From the NCBI GenBank assembly GCA_016931575.1, contig JAFGEO010000111.1, positions 1 to 45,610 on the forward strand: a DNA stretch of 45,610 nt, written 5' to 3'. How positions within the stretch are numbered: position 1 is the first letter of the stretch; each line of letters begins with the position of its first letter. The translations under genes were made by a program, and so were the position numbers. The notes beneath the pieces were generated by a model. It did no database searches, was not told the origin of the DNA, and was given only the letters and a program-made list of their open reading frames with translations. This DNA is from Bacteroidales bacterium. Lineage in GTDB: Bacteria > Bacteroidota > Bacteroidia > Bacteroidales > UBA10428. Positions 31,330 to 40,958 of this stretch are shown here, one piece after another.

Positions 31330-34266
31330 ATGGATTTGCAGTTTGTTATCGCTTTGTCAGAGCACCGGATTCTGGGCTACCTGTTTGCACCCTACCTGAT
31401 TAAATTTGGCAGGAAAGAGGGAAAGCATACTATCTTCGAACGGGTTACCCTGCTCAACCTGAAGACCTATGAAAATGCCATTACCCCAGAGCAGGTCCAG
31501 CTGGTAAAATATATCGAGGAATACAACGATCAGAATCTTAACAAGCTCTTTTCCAAGAAGAAGAAACTCGCCACCAAGGATTTCATCGGCGGGATGGATA
31601 AGGAACTATTCGCGGTACACATACGGCCATACATTGAAAGGCGTATGGCCCGCTGCCTGGATATTATGCTTTTCAACCCTGTACCGATATACCATAAGGC
31701 TCTTCATAGCATAATTTACGAGGATGACCGGATTGAACTGATTGAGGAAGAAGGATCGGCAGTGTTTAATTTCAGGCGAAAGGAAGACGGACTGATTTAC
31801 TATCTTTCTATCGAACACCGGGGTGAAATCCTGAACCTTAAGGGCAGCGAAGGGATGGTCATTATCAATGAACCCTGCTGTACCATTCTCAGAGACCGCC
31901 TGTTTGTTTTCAGGGATATTGACGGGAAGAAGCTGATGCCCTTCTTCGATAAAGATGCGATAAGCATTCCCAAAGCTTCAGAAAAGAAATACTTTGAGAG
32001 CTTCGTTCGCAATGCCATAAAAAAATTTAAGGTGAATGCCGAGGGCTTCAGCATTATTGATGTTGATGCTGAGCCTGTACCGACCCTTTCAATAGAGAAC
32101 GACCTTTCCGGCAGGTACCATTTCGTGCTGAAGTTTATTTACGATGAAAAGTCGATCTACTATGCAAACCGTAAAACCGACCAGAAAGTCAGCTGCGAGA
32201 TCACAGATGAACAGGCTACATTTTACCGTCTGAAGCGTGACTATAACAAGGAGAACGAGTTTATTCTCCATCTCCTGTCGCTGGGCCTTGTCAACCGCGA
32301 AGGACCCTTTTTCATTCCCATGCTTAAAAAGGACGATTCGGTGAGCTATGAAGTTATAAACTGGATCAATACTCATCACAGGCTGCTTCAGAAATCAGGT
32401 TTTTCTGTAGCTCAGAATAATCTGGAGAAGGATTATTACCTGGATGATTTTGAGATTCGTATGGAGGTTTCCGATAAGAGCAACGACTGGTTTGATATTG
32501 AAGCCAGGGTTGAGTTCGATGGTTTTAAGATTCCTTTTGCCTCTTTCCGGGATAACATCCTGAATGGTGAGCGGGAGTATATGCTGCCGAATGGGAAGCT
32601 TGTTATTCTCCCTGCTGAGTGGTTCGAGAGCTACCGGGATATGATGACTTTCTCCAGGACCGAGAAGGACACTATGCGCCTGGACAAGAGGTATTTTTCG
32701 CTGCTGAATAAAAACATCAAGGGGATTCCGGGTGCTTACAAGGAGAAGTTCCTGAGTCTGATCGAAACCGAAAATGCCCCTGAAAAAGTGCCCGGGGAAG
32801 TCCTGGCCGAGCTTAGAAAATACCAGGTTGAGGGTTATAGCTGGCTATACCGTTTGCATAAAAACGGCTTTGGGGGTTGCCTGGCAGACGATATGGGATT
32901 GGGAAAAACCCTGCAAACAATTACCAATCTTTACCGGGTAATCAGCGAAAACAGGATTGAAGAATCACAAACTTCCCCGATCCCGGAAAGATTGCAGCTT
33001 TCCCTGTTCGATTCCCCTGCAACCCTCCCCGGAAAACCGGTGAAAGTTTCATTGGTGGTAGTTCCCACTTCGCTGGTACATAACTGGCAGAATGAGATCA
33101 GGCGTTTTACGCCCGGACTGCAAATCGGATCCTACGTAGGAGGGCAGCGCAGGCCCCTGCAGGAACTGGTGGGACAGTCGGATATCATCCTGACATCCTA
33201 CGGCATTATCCGGAACGATATTGAGGAATTCTCCCGCTTCGATTTTCAGTACCTGATCCTTGATGAAAGTCAGATGATCAAGAATCCCGGGTCAAAGACC
33301 TATCAGGCAGTAATTACCCTTCGGGCTGATCATCGTCTCGTACTTACGGGAACACCGATTGAAAACTCCCTGTCGGACCTTTGGGCACAGATCAACTTCC
33401 TGAATCCGGGTTTACTGGGGAACCTTAGTTTCTTTCGCACCCAGTTTCAACTACCCATTGAGAAAAATGCTGATGAGAATAAGCGGGACATGTTACTTAA
33501 GCTTATTGCGCCCTTTGTCCTGCGTCGCACCAAAGCCGAGGTGGAACCCGAGCTACCCCCGGTCAGTGAGCAACTGATCTACTGTGATATGGATGACAGC
33601 CAGGAGGTGCTCTATGAACAGGAGAAGTCCAGGGCACGGAACCTGGTGATTGAAAAGCTATCACAGGTTGGCTTTCAGAAATCGGCCATGGTCATCCTGC
33701 AGTCGCTCACCAAGCTCCGGCAGATTGCCAACCACCCGGCGCTGGTCGAGGAAAACTATTTTGCCGGTTCAGGAAAGTACGATGAGATTACCCGCAACCT
33801 GATGAACCTCCTGGAGGAAGGTCATAAAGGACTTATCTTTAGCTCCTTTGTAAAGCACCTGGACCTGGTGGCGGAATTTCTTGACAGGAAAGGAGTTGGC
33901 TATGCCCTTTTAACCGGTGAAACCAGGAACAGGGAAAAAGAAATCGATCGCTTTCAGAAAGATGATAATTGCCCGTTCTTTCTGATTTCCCTTAAAGCGG
34001 GTGGGGTGGGACTAAACCTGACGGCTGCCGATTACGTCTTCATTCTTGATCCGTGGTGGAACCCGGCTGCTGAAATGCAGGCTGTAAGCAGGGCACACCG
34101 TATTGGACAGGAGAAGAATGTTTTCGTCTACCGCTTTATCTCGCGGGGAACACTTGAGGAGAAGATCCTGAAACTCCAGGAGAAGAAAGCAGAACTTGCC
34201 GAAACCTTTGTCAATAATAATCTTAAAGGCATTTCAGAAGAGCAGGTAATGGATTTGTTCGAATAG
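31330..34266 (+). CDS. SNF2-family DEAD/DEAH-like helicase
   Basis: A 978-residue ATPase. Residues about 1-470 are a family-specific region of unknown role. The SNF2 core follows: Walker A DDMGLGKTLQT with Lys526, motif II reading DESQ (Asp645 to Gln648) instead of DEAH, LTGTPIENSLSDLW, and in the C-terminal lobe LKAGGVGLNLTAADYVF and WWNPAAEMQAVSRAHRIGQ. This is the bacterial SNF2 (HepA/RapA-like) group, which moves along duplex DNA or recycles RNA polymerase. No partner gene such as a SWIM-domain protein is adjacent, so the role is undetermined. Confidence 0.92.
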   Translation: MDLQFVIALSEHRILGYLFAPYLIKFGRKEGKHTIFERVTLLNLKTYENAITPEQVQLVKYIEEYNDQNLNKLFSKKKKLATKDFIGGMDKELFAVHIRPYIERRMARCLDIMLFNPVPIYHKALHSIIYEDDRIELIEEEGSAVFNFRRKEDGLIYYLSIEHRGEILNLKGSEGMVIINEPCCTILRDRLFVFRDIDGKKLMPFFDKDAISIPKASEKKYFESFVRNAIKKFKVNAEGFSIIDVDAEPVPTLSIENDLSGRYHFVLKFIYDEKSIYYANRKTDQKVSCEITDEQATFYRLKRDYNKENEFILHLLSLGLVNREGPFFIPMLKKDDSVSYEVINWINTHHRLLQKSGFSVAQNNLEKDYYLDDFEIRMEVSDKSNDWFDIEARVEFDGFKIPFASFRDNILNGEREYMLPNGKLVILPAEWFESYRDMMTFSRTEKDTMRLDKRYFSLLNKNIKGIPGAYKEKFLSLIETENAPEKVPGEVLAELRKYQVEGYSWLYRLHKNGFGGCLADDMGLGKTLQTITNLYRVISENRIEESQTSPIPERLQLSLFDSPATLPGKPVKVSLVVVPTSLVHNWQNEIRRFTPGLQIGSYVGGQRRPLQELVGQSDIILTSYGIIRNDIEEFSRFDFQYLILDESQMIKNPGSKTYQAVITLRADHRLVLTGTPIENSLSDLWAQINFLNPGLLGNLSFFRTQFQLPIEKNADENKRDMLLKLIAPFVLRRTKAEVEPELPPVSEQLIYCDMDDSQEVLYEQEKSRARNLVIEKLSQVGFQKSAMVILQSLTKLRQIANHPALVEENYFAGSGKYDEITRNLMNLLEEGHKGLIFSSFVKHLDLVAEFLDRKGVGYALLTGETRNREKEIDRFQKDDNCPFFLISLKAGGVGLNLTAADYVFILDPWWNPAAEMQAVSRAHRIGQEKNVFVYRFISRGTLEEKILKLQEKKAELAETFVNNNLKGISEEQVMDLFE

Positions 34267-34276
34267 CCGCCGGGAT

Positions 34277-35029
34277 CTATTCTTTCCAGCTATCGAGCTC
34301 CCTGACCATGCTAATCAGGTCGTCTTCACGGCCGAGTTTTAACCCTTGCTTTTTAATGTAGCTCAGGATTCTTTCTTCATTATCGGGGAATTGCCGGGCA
34401 AAATGGCTTTTATTGCTACTCAGCCGAATGATTTCACCCTCTTCCGTGATGAGGATATGGGCATCATCTTTCCTGTCAAAATGAGCAGGTTTTGGATCTT
34501 CATAGCCTGTCTTGGCAGGTTTAGCATCCACAAATTCGACCACAGATTGCTTGAAAAGGCTTATATTTCCTGAGTATAATTCAATCATATAACCGCCAAT
34601 GCTGGGGATCCTGAAAAAAGGGACGTATTTGTTATTTTCCAGTATAATGTGCTTGATTTCTTTTATTTCAGCCAGTTCCAGGAGCTGTTCATCCTGCTTA
34701 AACTCCATTTTCTTTGCATAAATATTGTAGCGCATTGGCAGGTTTTCGATTAGCCTGCCATCGATAAATTCAATCGTAGCAGGCGTCAATTCTTTGTTAG
34801 AGTATGGTTTTCCTTCAATATATTCATACTCGAGGAAATTAATCGGAGAAGCTTCCCTGAAAAGTATTTGATTAATGTGGTCCATTTCATGGATTTCATC
34901 CCCCTGGGCCTTATTGTCCGCAGGACAGGCCAGCAGCAGAAGAATTGCAAGAGGGGCTATAAACGGGAAAGGGTTTATTCTTGCCGATTTGCGTGATCTT
35001 GTTGAATACAGGTTTGATCTCATAATCAT
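34277..35029 (-). CDS. Hypothetical secreted or lipid-anchored protein
   Basis: I do not recognise this 250-residue protein. It has a long basic N-terminus (R/K/S-rich, residues 1-20), then a hydrophobic segment ending LLLLAC, so Cys35 may be lipidated, or a Sec cleavage could follow at KAQG. The remainder is polar, with alternating short strands and charged helices and no obvious enzyme motif. It is convergent with the SNF2 gene 10 bases away, and divergent from the small lipoprotein gene ahead of mtnA. A second start, two codons downstream, is possible. Confidence 0.65.
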   Translation of the reverse strand: MIMRSNLYSTRSRKSARINPFPFIAPLAILLLLACPADNKAQGDEIHEMDHINQILFREASPINFLEYEYIEGKPYSNKELTPATIEFIDGRLIENLPMRYNIYAKKMEFKQDEQLLELAEIKEIKHIILENNKYVPFFRIPSIGGYMIELYSGNISLFKQSVVEFVDAKPAKTGYEDPKPAHFDRKDDAHILITEEGEIIRLSSNKSHFARQFPDNEERILSYIKKQGLKLGREDDLISMVRELDSWKE

Positions 35030-35158
35030 AGTTTATGAGTTGAATATTACGAAAAAATGAGCTCATGCACAAGGCGATTGTATTAAGAAAGTTGCGCCAT
35101 TTTGTTTTTTTTTATCCCTTGAATCGTACTTTTATGGCGAAATCAAGAACCAAACCCA

Positions 35159-35602
35159 ATGAAAACAAAAACACATTTTTTACTATTCCTGTTGATTAGC
35201 CTGTGTTTTGTACGCTGTTCCAAAGAACCCTCGCCGATGGATGAAGTGACTGTCCGGGCTATTGATTTTGATACCCTTGAATTTGCCTCCTCCATGAAAG
35301 GCTGGGAACTTTATAGCTGGACAAATGGTGATGACTGGTACTATTCGCTGCTTCCTGGAACTAATTCCCTGAAAACCATAGAGATAGTTCTGTTTCAACC
35401 TTATATTGTTATCGGTGAGGATTCCCTGAAGAAGATGATATCCTGTTTACCAAAAGGGGAGGAGATTGCCTGGATCAGTCCGGAATGGATCGAAAAAATC
35501 TGGGGTGAAACCTATGAGGGATTCGGGATTCCGGCTAAAAAGATCCAGGAGGACCTAGTCGAATTTTGTAGAGTTAACGGGTATATAATGAATATCGCAT
35601 AG
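35159..35602 (+). CDS. Hypothetical lipoprotein
   Basis: A 147-residue protein with a signal sequence ending FVRCSKEP; Cys20 is the probable lipidation site. The mature part is acidic and Trp-rich (KGWELYSWTNGDDWYYSLLPG), with no catalytic motif I recognise. It lies 10 bases before mtnA and may be co-transcribed, although nothing links it to methionine salvage. A TACTTTTA box about 30 bases upstream is close to the -7 consensus. Confidence 0.7.
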   Translation: MKTKTHFLLFLLISLCFVRCSKEPSPMDEVTVRAIDFDTLEFASSMKGWELYSWTNGDDWYYSLLPGTNSLKTIEIVLFQPYIVIGEDSLKKMISCLPKGEEIAWISPEWIEKIWGETYEGFGIPAKKIQEDLVEFCRVNGYIMNIA

Positions 35603-35612
35603 CATAGCAGGA

Positions 35613-36716
35613 ATGAAGATTGACGGAAAACCTTATCAGACCATCTGGCTCGATCCGAAAGACGAAGGCATTGTGCATTCCATCGACCAGCGGAAAATAC
35701 CTTTTCAATTTTTAGTGGAACAACTGACCGGCCTTGATGAGGTATGTGTTGCCATCAGGGACATGCATCTGCGAGGGGCGCCACTGATCGGAGTTGCAGC
35801 AGCTTTTGGACTATACCTTGCTGGCTACAGGCATCCGGGGAATCCGGATCTGAAGAAATACCTTTCGTCAGCCGGTGACCAGCTTCTGGCCACCCGCCCT
35901 ACTGCTGTAAACCTGAAAATGGCTGTTGACCGGCAATTGGCAGCGATCACCAGACTGGAAGATCCTGCCGCCATTATTTCCACCCTGAAAAAAGGTGCCC
36001 TGCAACTTCTTGAAGAGGAAAAGGAGAATTGCAGGATGATTGGAGTGCACGGCCTCGAAATCATTAAGGCTATTGCCTCAACGAAGGGGGGGGAGCCTGT
36101 CAACATTCTGACCCACTGCAATGCCGGTTGGCTGGCATGTGTGGACTATGGTACTGCCACTGCCCCGATTTACCTGGCCCACGATCATGGAATAAAGGTA
36201 CATGTCTGGGTGGATGAGACACGCCCGAGGAATCAGGGTGCCCGGCTGACGGCCTGGGAACTGGGACAGCATGGTGTGGACCACACCCTTATTGCGGATA
36301 ATACCGGTGGGCTGCTTATGCAGCAGGGAAAGGTGGACATGGTCATTGTTGGCAGCGACCGGACAACCCGTTCAGGTGACGTCGCGAATAAGATCGGCAC
36401 GTACCTGAAAGCTCTTGCAGCCTTTGATAACCGGGTACCCTTTTATGCAGCCTTGCCACTTACAACGGTTGACTGGGAGATCGACGATGGCGTAAAAGAA
36501 ATTCCCATTGAGGAGAGGAGTCCCGATGAAGTGCATTTTGTTGAGGGTTTCGCAGACGGAAGAATACAACAGGCAAGGATAAGCCCGCAGAACAGTGCTG
36601 CGATGAACCTGGGATTCGATGTCACACCGGCGCGACTGGTGACGGGTATCATCACTGAAAGAGGTGTCTGTCCCGCATCAGCAGAGGGATTGGCAAGGCT
36701 GCGAAAGCAGGCCTGA
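35613..36716 (+). CDS. mtnA: S-methyl-5-thioribose-1-phosphate isomerase
   Basis: A 367-residue enzyme of the methionine salvage pathway converting methylthioribose-1-phosphate to methylthioribulose-1-phosphate. It carries MHLRGAPLIGVAAAFGL, LTHCNAGWLACVDYGTA with the catalytic Cys169, ETRPRNQGARLTAWEL and VGSDRTTRSGDVANKIGT with Asp249, all family hallmarks. No other mtn gene is present in the window, so the rest of the pathway must be elsewhere or absent. The 47 bases to the convergent panB show no clear terminator. Confidence 0.94.
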   Translation: MKIDGKPYQTIWLDPKDEGIVHSIDQRKIPFQFLVEQLTGLDEVCVAIRDMHLRGAPLIGVAAAFGLYLAGYRHPGNPDLKKYLSSAGDQLLATRPTAVNLKMAVDRQLAAITRLEDPAAIISTLKKGALQLLEEEKENCRMIGVHGLEIIKAIASTKGGEPVNILTHCNAGWLACVDYGTATAPIYLAHDHGIKVHVWVDETRPRNQGARLTAWELGQHGVDHTLIADNTGGLLMQQGKVDMVIVGSDRTTRSGDVANKIGTYLKALAAFDNRVPFYAALPLTTVDWEIDDGVKEIPIEERSPDEVHFVEGFADGRIQQARISPQNSAAMNLGFDVTPARLVTGIITERGVCPASAEGLARLRKQA

Positions 36717-36763
36717 TGGTTTTTCGTTGTGCTTTTCGGGTTAGTGTTTTTCCTGCGGACTAA

Positions 36764-37579
36764 TCAGTACTGTTCACGCTCATTCGGGAAGTCTTTCCGC
36801 TTCACATCAACAATGTAATTCTCAACGGCCCCGTGAATCTCCTGGTTCAGGTTATGATAGCGGCGGAGGAACCGGGGGGAGAATTCCTGCGTAATTCCGA
36901 GCATGTCATGTAATACCAGCACCTGTCCGTCAACATCCGGTCCGGCACCAATGCCGATAATCGGGATGCGCAGGGAAGTTGACACTTCCTCTGCCAGTTT
37001 TGCCGGGATTTTTTCCAGCACAATGCCAAAGACCCCGGTTTTTTCCAGGAGGTGTGCATCTTCAACCAGTTTGCGGGCTTCATCCTGCTCCTGCGCACGG
37101 ACCACGTAAGTTCCGAATTTATGGATCGACTGCGGGGTCAGTCCCAGGTGTCCCATTACCGGTATTCCGGCAGAAAGGATCCGGCTGACCGACTCCAGAA
37201 TTTCGCGTCCACCTTCCATTTTTACGGCATGTGCACCTGTTTCCTTTAAAATACGAATTGCAGAAGCCAGGGCTTCCTTGGAATTCCCCTGGTAGGTGCC
37301 AAATGGAAGGTCGACAACAACCAGGGCCCTTTTCACCCCGCGAACCACCCCGGCGGCGTGGTATATCATTTCGTTGAGGGTGATGGGGACCGTAGTTTCA
37401 TGACCAGCCATCACGTTGGATGCTGAATCGCCGACAAGAATAACGTCAATGCCTGCTCCGTCCAGAATACGCGCCATGGAATAATCGTAGGCGGTGAGCA
37501 TGGCGATTTTCTCTCCGCGAAGTTTCATCTCGTGAAGGACATGTGTTGTAACCCGCCTGACTTGTGAATGAACTGACAT
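36764..37579 (-). CDS. panB: 3-methyl-2-oxobutanoate hydroxymethyltransferase
   Basis: A 271-residue ketopantoate hydroxymethyltransferase, the first committed enzyme of pantothenate synthesis. It carries [65 protein letters not shown] and the catalytic Glu within [16 protein letters not shown]. The length is normal. panC and panD are not in the window. It is divergent from dnaK with 240 bases between them, and convergent with mtnA. Confidence 0.94.
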   Translation of the reverse strand: MSVHSQVRRVTTHVLHEMKLRGEKIAMLTAYDYSMARILDGAGIDVILVGDSASNVMAGHETTVPITLNEMIYHAAGVVRGVKRALVVVDLPFGTYQGNSKEALASAIRILKETGAHAVKMEGGREILESVSRILSAGIPVMGHLGLTPQSIHKFGTYVVRAQEQDEARKLVEDAHLLEKTGVFGIVLEKIPAKLAEEVSTSLRIPIIGIGAGPDVDGQVLVLHDMLGITQEFSPRFLRRYHNLNQEIHGAVENYIVDVKRKDFPNEREQY

Positions 37580-37704
37580 AAGCTGTCTTTTTAAATGGGC
37601 TACAAAGTTTATAATAAATTCACAGAACTGACAACAGAAAGTCCTTTTTTCAGGGTATGCGCTTAATTTTCTGTCTTTTTGTCAGGAATGACATTCGAAC
37701 TGAC
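37570..37704. repeat. Three copies of GAACTGAC in the panB-dnaK region
   Basis: The octamer GAACTGAC occurs at 37570-37577 (in the panB start region), 37625-37632 and 37697-37704, all in the same orientation. The third copy is part of the nested dyad GTCAG-GAATG-A-CATTC-GAA-CTGAC (37681-37704). Spacings are 55 and 72 bases. Confidence 0.5.
37603..37610 (-). promoter_or_regulatory. Probable -7 box for panB
   Basis: Read on the minus strand this is AAACTTTG, one base off TAnnTTTG, 24 bases upstream of the panB ATG. Confidence 0.4.
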
Positions 37705-37769
37705 GGAATCCATTCAATTCCCTGCCAAAATTCCGGGCAATTCCGGAATGGCATAATCATTGAAAATAG

Positions 37770-37790
37770 TAGTTCAAAACATAAGAACTA
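37770..37790. promoter_or_regulatory. TAGTTC-N9-GAACTA dyad upstream of dnaK
   Basis: Perfect 6-bp arms (37770-37775 and 37785-37790) flank a 9-base spacer. They lie 30 bases before the dnaK ATG, where an operator would act. The spacer length equals that of the HrcA-binding CIRCE element, but the arm sequence does not match CIRCE. No heat-shock promoter is recognisable. Confidence 0.4.
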
Positions 37791-37819
37791 AAATAATAAC
37801 ATCTAAAAGCATATAAGTA

Positions 37820-39742
37820 ATGGGTAAAATTATTGGAATCGATCTTGGAACCACCAACAGTTGTGTTTCAGTTATGGAAGGGAATGAGCCGGTTGTTATC
37901 CCCAACAGCGAAGGGAAGCGGACAACTCCTTCTGTGGTAGCTTTTGTTGAGAATGGCGAGCGCAAGGTAGGTGATCCGGCTAAACGTCAGGCCATAACCA
38001 ATCCGGAAAAGACGGTATCTTCCATCAAACGGTTTATGGGAGAGACATTCGATAATACTCAGAAGGAGATTAACCGTGTACCCTATAAAGTGTTAAAGGG
38101 AGATAACAATACTCCCCGGGTGAAGATTGACGACAGAAAATATACGCCTCAGGAAATTTCGGCCATGATTCTTCAGAAGATGAAGAAGACAGCTGAAGAC
38201 TACCTCGGACAGGAAGTTACCGAAGCGGTGATTACCGTTCCCGCATACTTCAACGACTCACAGCGTCAGGCTACCAAGGAAGCTGGGGAAATTGCCGGGC
38301 TGGTTGTAAAAAGAATCATTAATGAGCCTACTGCCGCGTCACTGGCCTATGGTCTGGACAAAAAGGACAGAGACATCAGGATCGCTGTTTTCGACCTGGG
38401 TGGAGGAACTTTCGATATTTCCATTCTCGAGCTTGGAGATGGTGTTTTTGAAGTTAAATCCACCAATGGGGATACCCACCTGGGTGGAGATGATTTCGAC
38501 CATGTAATTATCGAGTGGCTGGCTGATGAGTTCAAGAAAGATGAAGGCCTCGACCTCAGGAAAGATCCTATGGCTATGCAACGCCTGAAAGAAGCTGCCG
38601 AGAAGGCTAAAGTTGAACTTTCAAGTTCAACCCAGACGGAGATTAACCTCCCGTATATTATGCCGGTTGACGGCATTCCAAAACACCTTGTTAAAACACT
38701 CACCAGGGCCCAGTTTGAGCAACTGGCCGATTCACTGATCCAGGCTACCATAGGCCCCTGTAAGCAGGCACTTAAAGATGCAGGCATGTCAGCATCTGAA
38801 ATCGATGAGGTGATCCTGGTTGGGGGTTCAACCCGAATTCCTGCTATCCAGGAAATCGTCGAGAAATTTTTTGGCAAAAAGCCTTCCAAAGGAGTAAATC
38901 CGGACGAGGTTGTAGCCATCGGCGCTGCTATCCAGGGTGGTGTACTCACCGGAGAAGTAAAAGATGTGCTCCTGCTCGATGTTACCCCGCTTTCCTTGGG
39001 TATTGAAACCATGGGAGGGGTGATGACCAAACTGATTGAGTCGAATACCACCATTCCGACGAAAAAAGCGGAGACTTTTACCACTGCAGCTGATAGCCAG
39101 CCTTCAGTAGAAATTCATGTCCTGCAGGGAGAGCGCCCAATGGCAGCAGGAAACAAAACCATCGGCAGGTTCCACCTCGATGGCATTCCACCGGCCCCGA
39201 GAGGCGTTCCTCAGATCGAAGTGACTTTCGATATCGACGCAAACGGGATCCTTCATGTACATGCCAAAGACAAGGGAACCGGTAAAGAGCAAAGTATCCG
39301 TATTGAGGCTTCGTCAGGACTGAACGATGATGAGATCAAGCGTATGCGCGATGAAGCCAAGGCAAATGAAGACAGCGATAAGGCTGCACGCGAAAAGGTT
39401 GACAAGATTAATGCTGCTGACAGCATGATCTTCCAGACCGAAAAACAACTGAAAGAATTCGGGGATAAGATCCCTGCGGATAAAAAGGAGTCTATTGAGA
39501 AAGCGCTTGCAAGCCTGAAAGAAGCTCACAAGAGCGGGGATGTTGCAGCTATCGATACCGCTACTGCCGAACTGAACAACGTATGGCAGGCCGCTTCACA
39601 GGATATCTACAACGCCAGCCAGCAGGCACAGGGCGGTCAGCAACAGGCTGATCCGGCTGCAAATGCTGGTCAGAGCCAGGAAGGCGGGGCTAAAGGCGGT
39701 GATGATGAAGTTACCGATGTTGATTTTGAGGAAGTAAAGTAA
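37820..39742 (+). CDS. dnaK: Molecular chaperone DnaK (Hsp70)
   Basis: A 640-residue Hsp70. The ATPase domain begins [16 protein letters not shown] and contains [16 protein letters not shown] and [20 protein letters not shown]. The substrate-binding domain has the [20 protein letters not shown] linker region and ends in the canonical DVDFEEVK after a Gln/Gly-rich tail. It binds unfolded proteins with DnaJ and GrpE, neither of which is adjacent. The gene is monocistronic, ending in a good terminator. Upstream there is a dyad with a 9-base spacer. Confidence 0.98.
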   Translation: MGKIIGIDLGTTNSCVSVMEGNEPVVIPNSEGKRTTPSVVAFVENGERKVGDPAKRQAITNPEKTVSSIKRFMGETFDNTQKEINRVPYKVLKGDNNTPRVKIDDRKYTPQEISAMILQKMKKTAEDYLGQEVTEAVITVPAYFNDSQRQATKEAGEIAGLVVKRIINEPTAASLAYGLDKKDRDIRIAVFDLGGGTFDISILELGDGVFEVKSTNGDTHLGGDDFDHVIIEWLADEFKKDEGLDLRKDPMAMQRLKEAAEKAKVELSSSTQTEINLPYIMPVDGIPKHLVKTLTRAQFEQLADSLIQATIGPCKQALKDAGMSASEIDEVILVGGSTRIPAIQEIVEKFFGKKPSKGVNPDEVVAIGAAIQGGVLTGEVKDVLLLDVTPLSLGIETMGGVMTKLIESNTTIPTKKAETFTTAADSQPSVEIHVLQGERPMAAGNKTIGRFHLDGIPPAPRGVPQIEVTFDIDANGILHVHAKDKGTGKEQSIRIEASSGLNDDEIKRMRDEAKANEDSDKAAREKVDKINAADSMIFQTEKQLKEFGDKIPADKKESIEKALASLKEAHKSGDVAAIDTATAELNNVWQAASQDIYNASQQAQGGQQQADPAANAGQSQEGGAKGGDDEVTDVDFEEVK

Positions 39743-39764
39743 TACGTGATACCAGGTAGATTTT

Positions 39765-39796
39765 AAGGGCTGCTTCATTTTGAAGCAGCCTTTTTA
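39765..39796 (+). terminator. Intrinsic terminator of dnaK
   Basis: The stem GGCTGCTTCA/TGAAGCAGCC (39768-39777 and 39781-39790) with a TTT loop is followed by TTTTT, and AAG before the stem extends the pairing. It lies 25 bases after the stop. Confidence 0.88.
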
Positions 39797-40081
39797 GTAG
39801 TGACAAGTGATCGGCACAAAAATCTACCCGGGAAACCCAACATGCCATCCGGGGGGCACCTGACTTCATCCGGGAGACAAAAAAACCTCCCGGTTACCGG
39901 AATTAATCCAAACCGGCTTGTGTTTTCTCCATGGCTTTGGCCTGGGATCCACTCTCCTGAAGCAAGTGTCCGGCTTCCGCCCACAATCGTTCACATGCGA
40001 TTTCCTTCCAATAAGCAGTTTATAAACATGCAGCAAGAGAGAAAAAATCAGTACTTTTAACCATATTTAGTACTTGCACTT
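39797..40081. other. Palindrome-rich intergenic region after dnaK
   Basis: Together with the terminator this gives 339 bases without a recognisable gene. It contains a CCGGGAG-N10-CTCCCGG hairpin (39870-39893) directly overlapping CCGGT-T-ACCGG (39890-39900), and near its end a possible -7 box TACTTTTA (40052-40059) for the next gene. An 86-codon open frame at 39800-40060 lacks any protein-like character. Confidence 0.5.
39870..39900. repeat. Compound GC-rich palindrome
   Basis: CCGGGAG (39870-39876) and CTCCCGG (39887-39893) form a 7-bp stem around an A-rich loop. The last bases also belong to the 11-base palindrome CCGGTTACCGG (39890-39900). On the minus strand the loop is a run of seven T. 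Confidence 0.6.
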
Positions 40082-40894
40082 ATGTTACATAAAATTCTTA
40101 CCATTTGTTTGCTTTTCCTTTCCGTCGCTTTGGTCGCCCAGGAAAATGACACGATTAACAGGCTTGATGCCAAAGGACTTAAAACCGGGTACTGGGAGAA
40201 AAAGTCTCCGGAAGGCAAATTTATCTACCAGGGATATTTTAAAGAGGGTAAACCCATTGGTGAGATGCGCCGCTATTATGAAACCGGGGAGTTAAAGGCT
40301 ATCATGTTGTACGAAGAAGGAAATGATCGGGTTAAAATAAACTTTTATTACAACGATGGTGAAGCTGCAGCGGAAGGGTGGTATTATCAGAACCAGAAAG
40401 ATAGCCTGTGGACCTACTACAGCTTTTATTCTGCTACGGTTACCTCTACCGAAAATTATGTCAGGGGGCAGAAGCATGGCCTGGAGAGAAAATTCTATGA
40501 AAACGGGAATGTTTCGGAAGAGATCGGGTGGAGCAATAATATGAAGCATGGAGTGTGGAAACAGTACTACGAGAATGGCGTGGTAAAACTTTCTACCGGG
40601 TATTCCTATGGAAAGGTATCAGGGCCATACCTGGTTTACGGGGAGACCGGGGATATCTATATCAAAGGCCAGTTTGTGGATAACCAGCAGGAAGGTACCT
40701 GGTACTACTATGATATTGACGGTAAGGTGAAATCGGAACTCGTCTACAAGAATGGTGTCGTTGAAAATGAAGACCAGCTGATCGATAAAGACCTGGAATT
40801 TTTCAATATGGTTGAGGAGAATATCAGGCTTGGTAAATTTAAGGAACCCACCATGGAGGATGTTATGCCGGGTGGCGGGCGTGACTACTATTAA
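40082..40894 (+). CDS. Secreted MORN-repeat-variant (YwqK-like) protein
   Basis: A 270-residue protein with a signal peptide (1-20, LVAQ end) and about eight degenerate MORN-type repeats. Each reads like G-x-Y-x-x-G-K-x-x-G-x-W-x-x-Y-Y-x-x-G (for example GLERKFYENGNVSEEIGWS and KHGVWKQYYENGVVKLS). Database labels often call such proteins YwqK-family antitoxins, but no toxin is present here and the export signal makes that role unlikely. They are common surface or periplasmic proteins in Bacteroidetes of unknown function. It precedes the subtilase by 64 bases. Confidence 0.82.
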   Translation: MLHKILTICLLFLSVALVAQENDTINRLDAKGLKTGYWEKKSPEGKFIYQGYFKEGKPIGEMRRYYETGELKAIMLYEEGNDRVKINFYYNDGEAAAEGWYYQNQKDSLWTYYSFYSATVTSTENYVRGQKHGLERKFYENGNVSEEIGWSNNMKHGVWKQYYENGVVKLSTGYSYGKVSGPYLVYGETGDIYIKGQFVDNQQEGTWYYYDIDGKVKSELVYKNGVVENEDQLIDKDLEFFNMVEENIRLGKFKEPTMEDVMPGGGRDYY

Positions 40895-40958
40895 TCGTTT
40901 TTAAACGCTTGTTTCCTACGTGAGGGTTTACGGAGGACAATTTTTAGGACTGGCGACT

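Noticed and set aside
37681-37704. CIRCE element near dnaK
   Set aside because: No TTAGCACTC-N9-GAGTGCTAA sequence is present; only unrelated dyads are found.
38347-39084. 245-codon open frame on the minus strand
   Set aside because: It lies wholly opposite dnaK and is the well-known antisense shadow of Hsp70 coding sequence.
39800-40060. 86-codon open frame after dnaK
   Set aside because: It covers the palindromes, has no family-like sequence and no -7 box placed for it.
40082-40894. Toxin-antitoxin system suggested by the YwqK label
   Set aside because: There is no toxin gene and the protein has a signal peptide; it is a MORN-like secreted protein.
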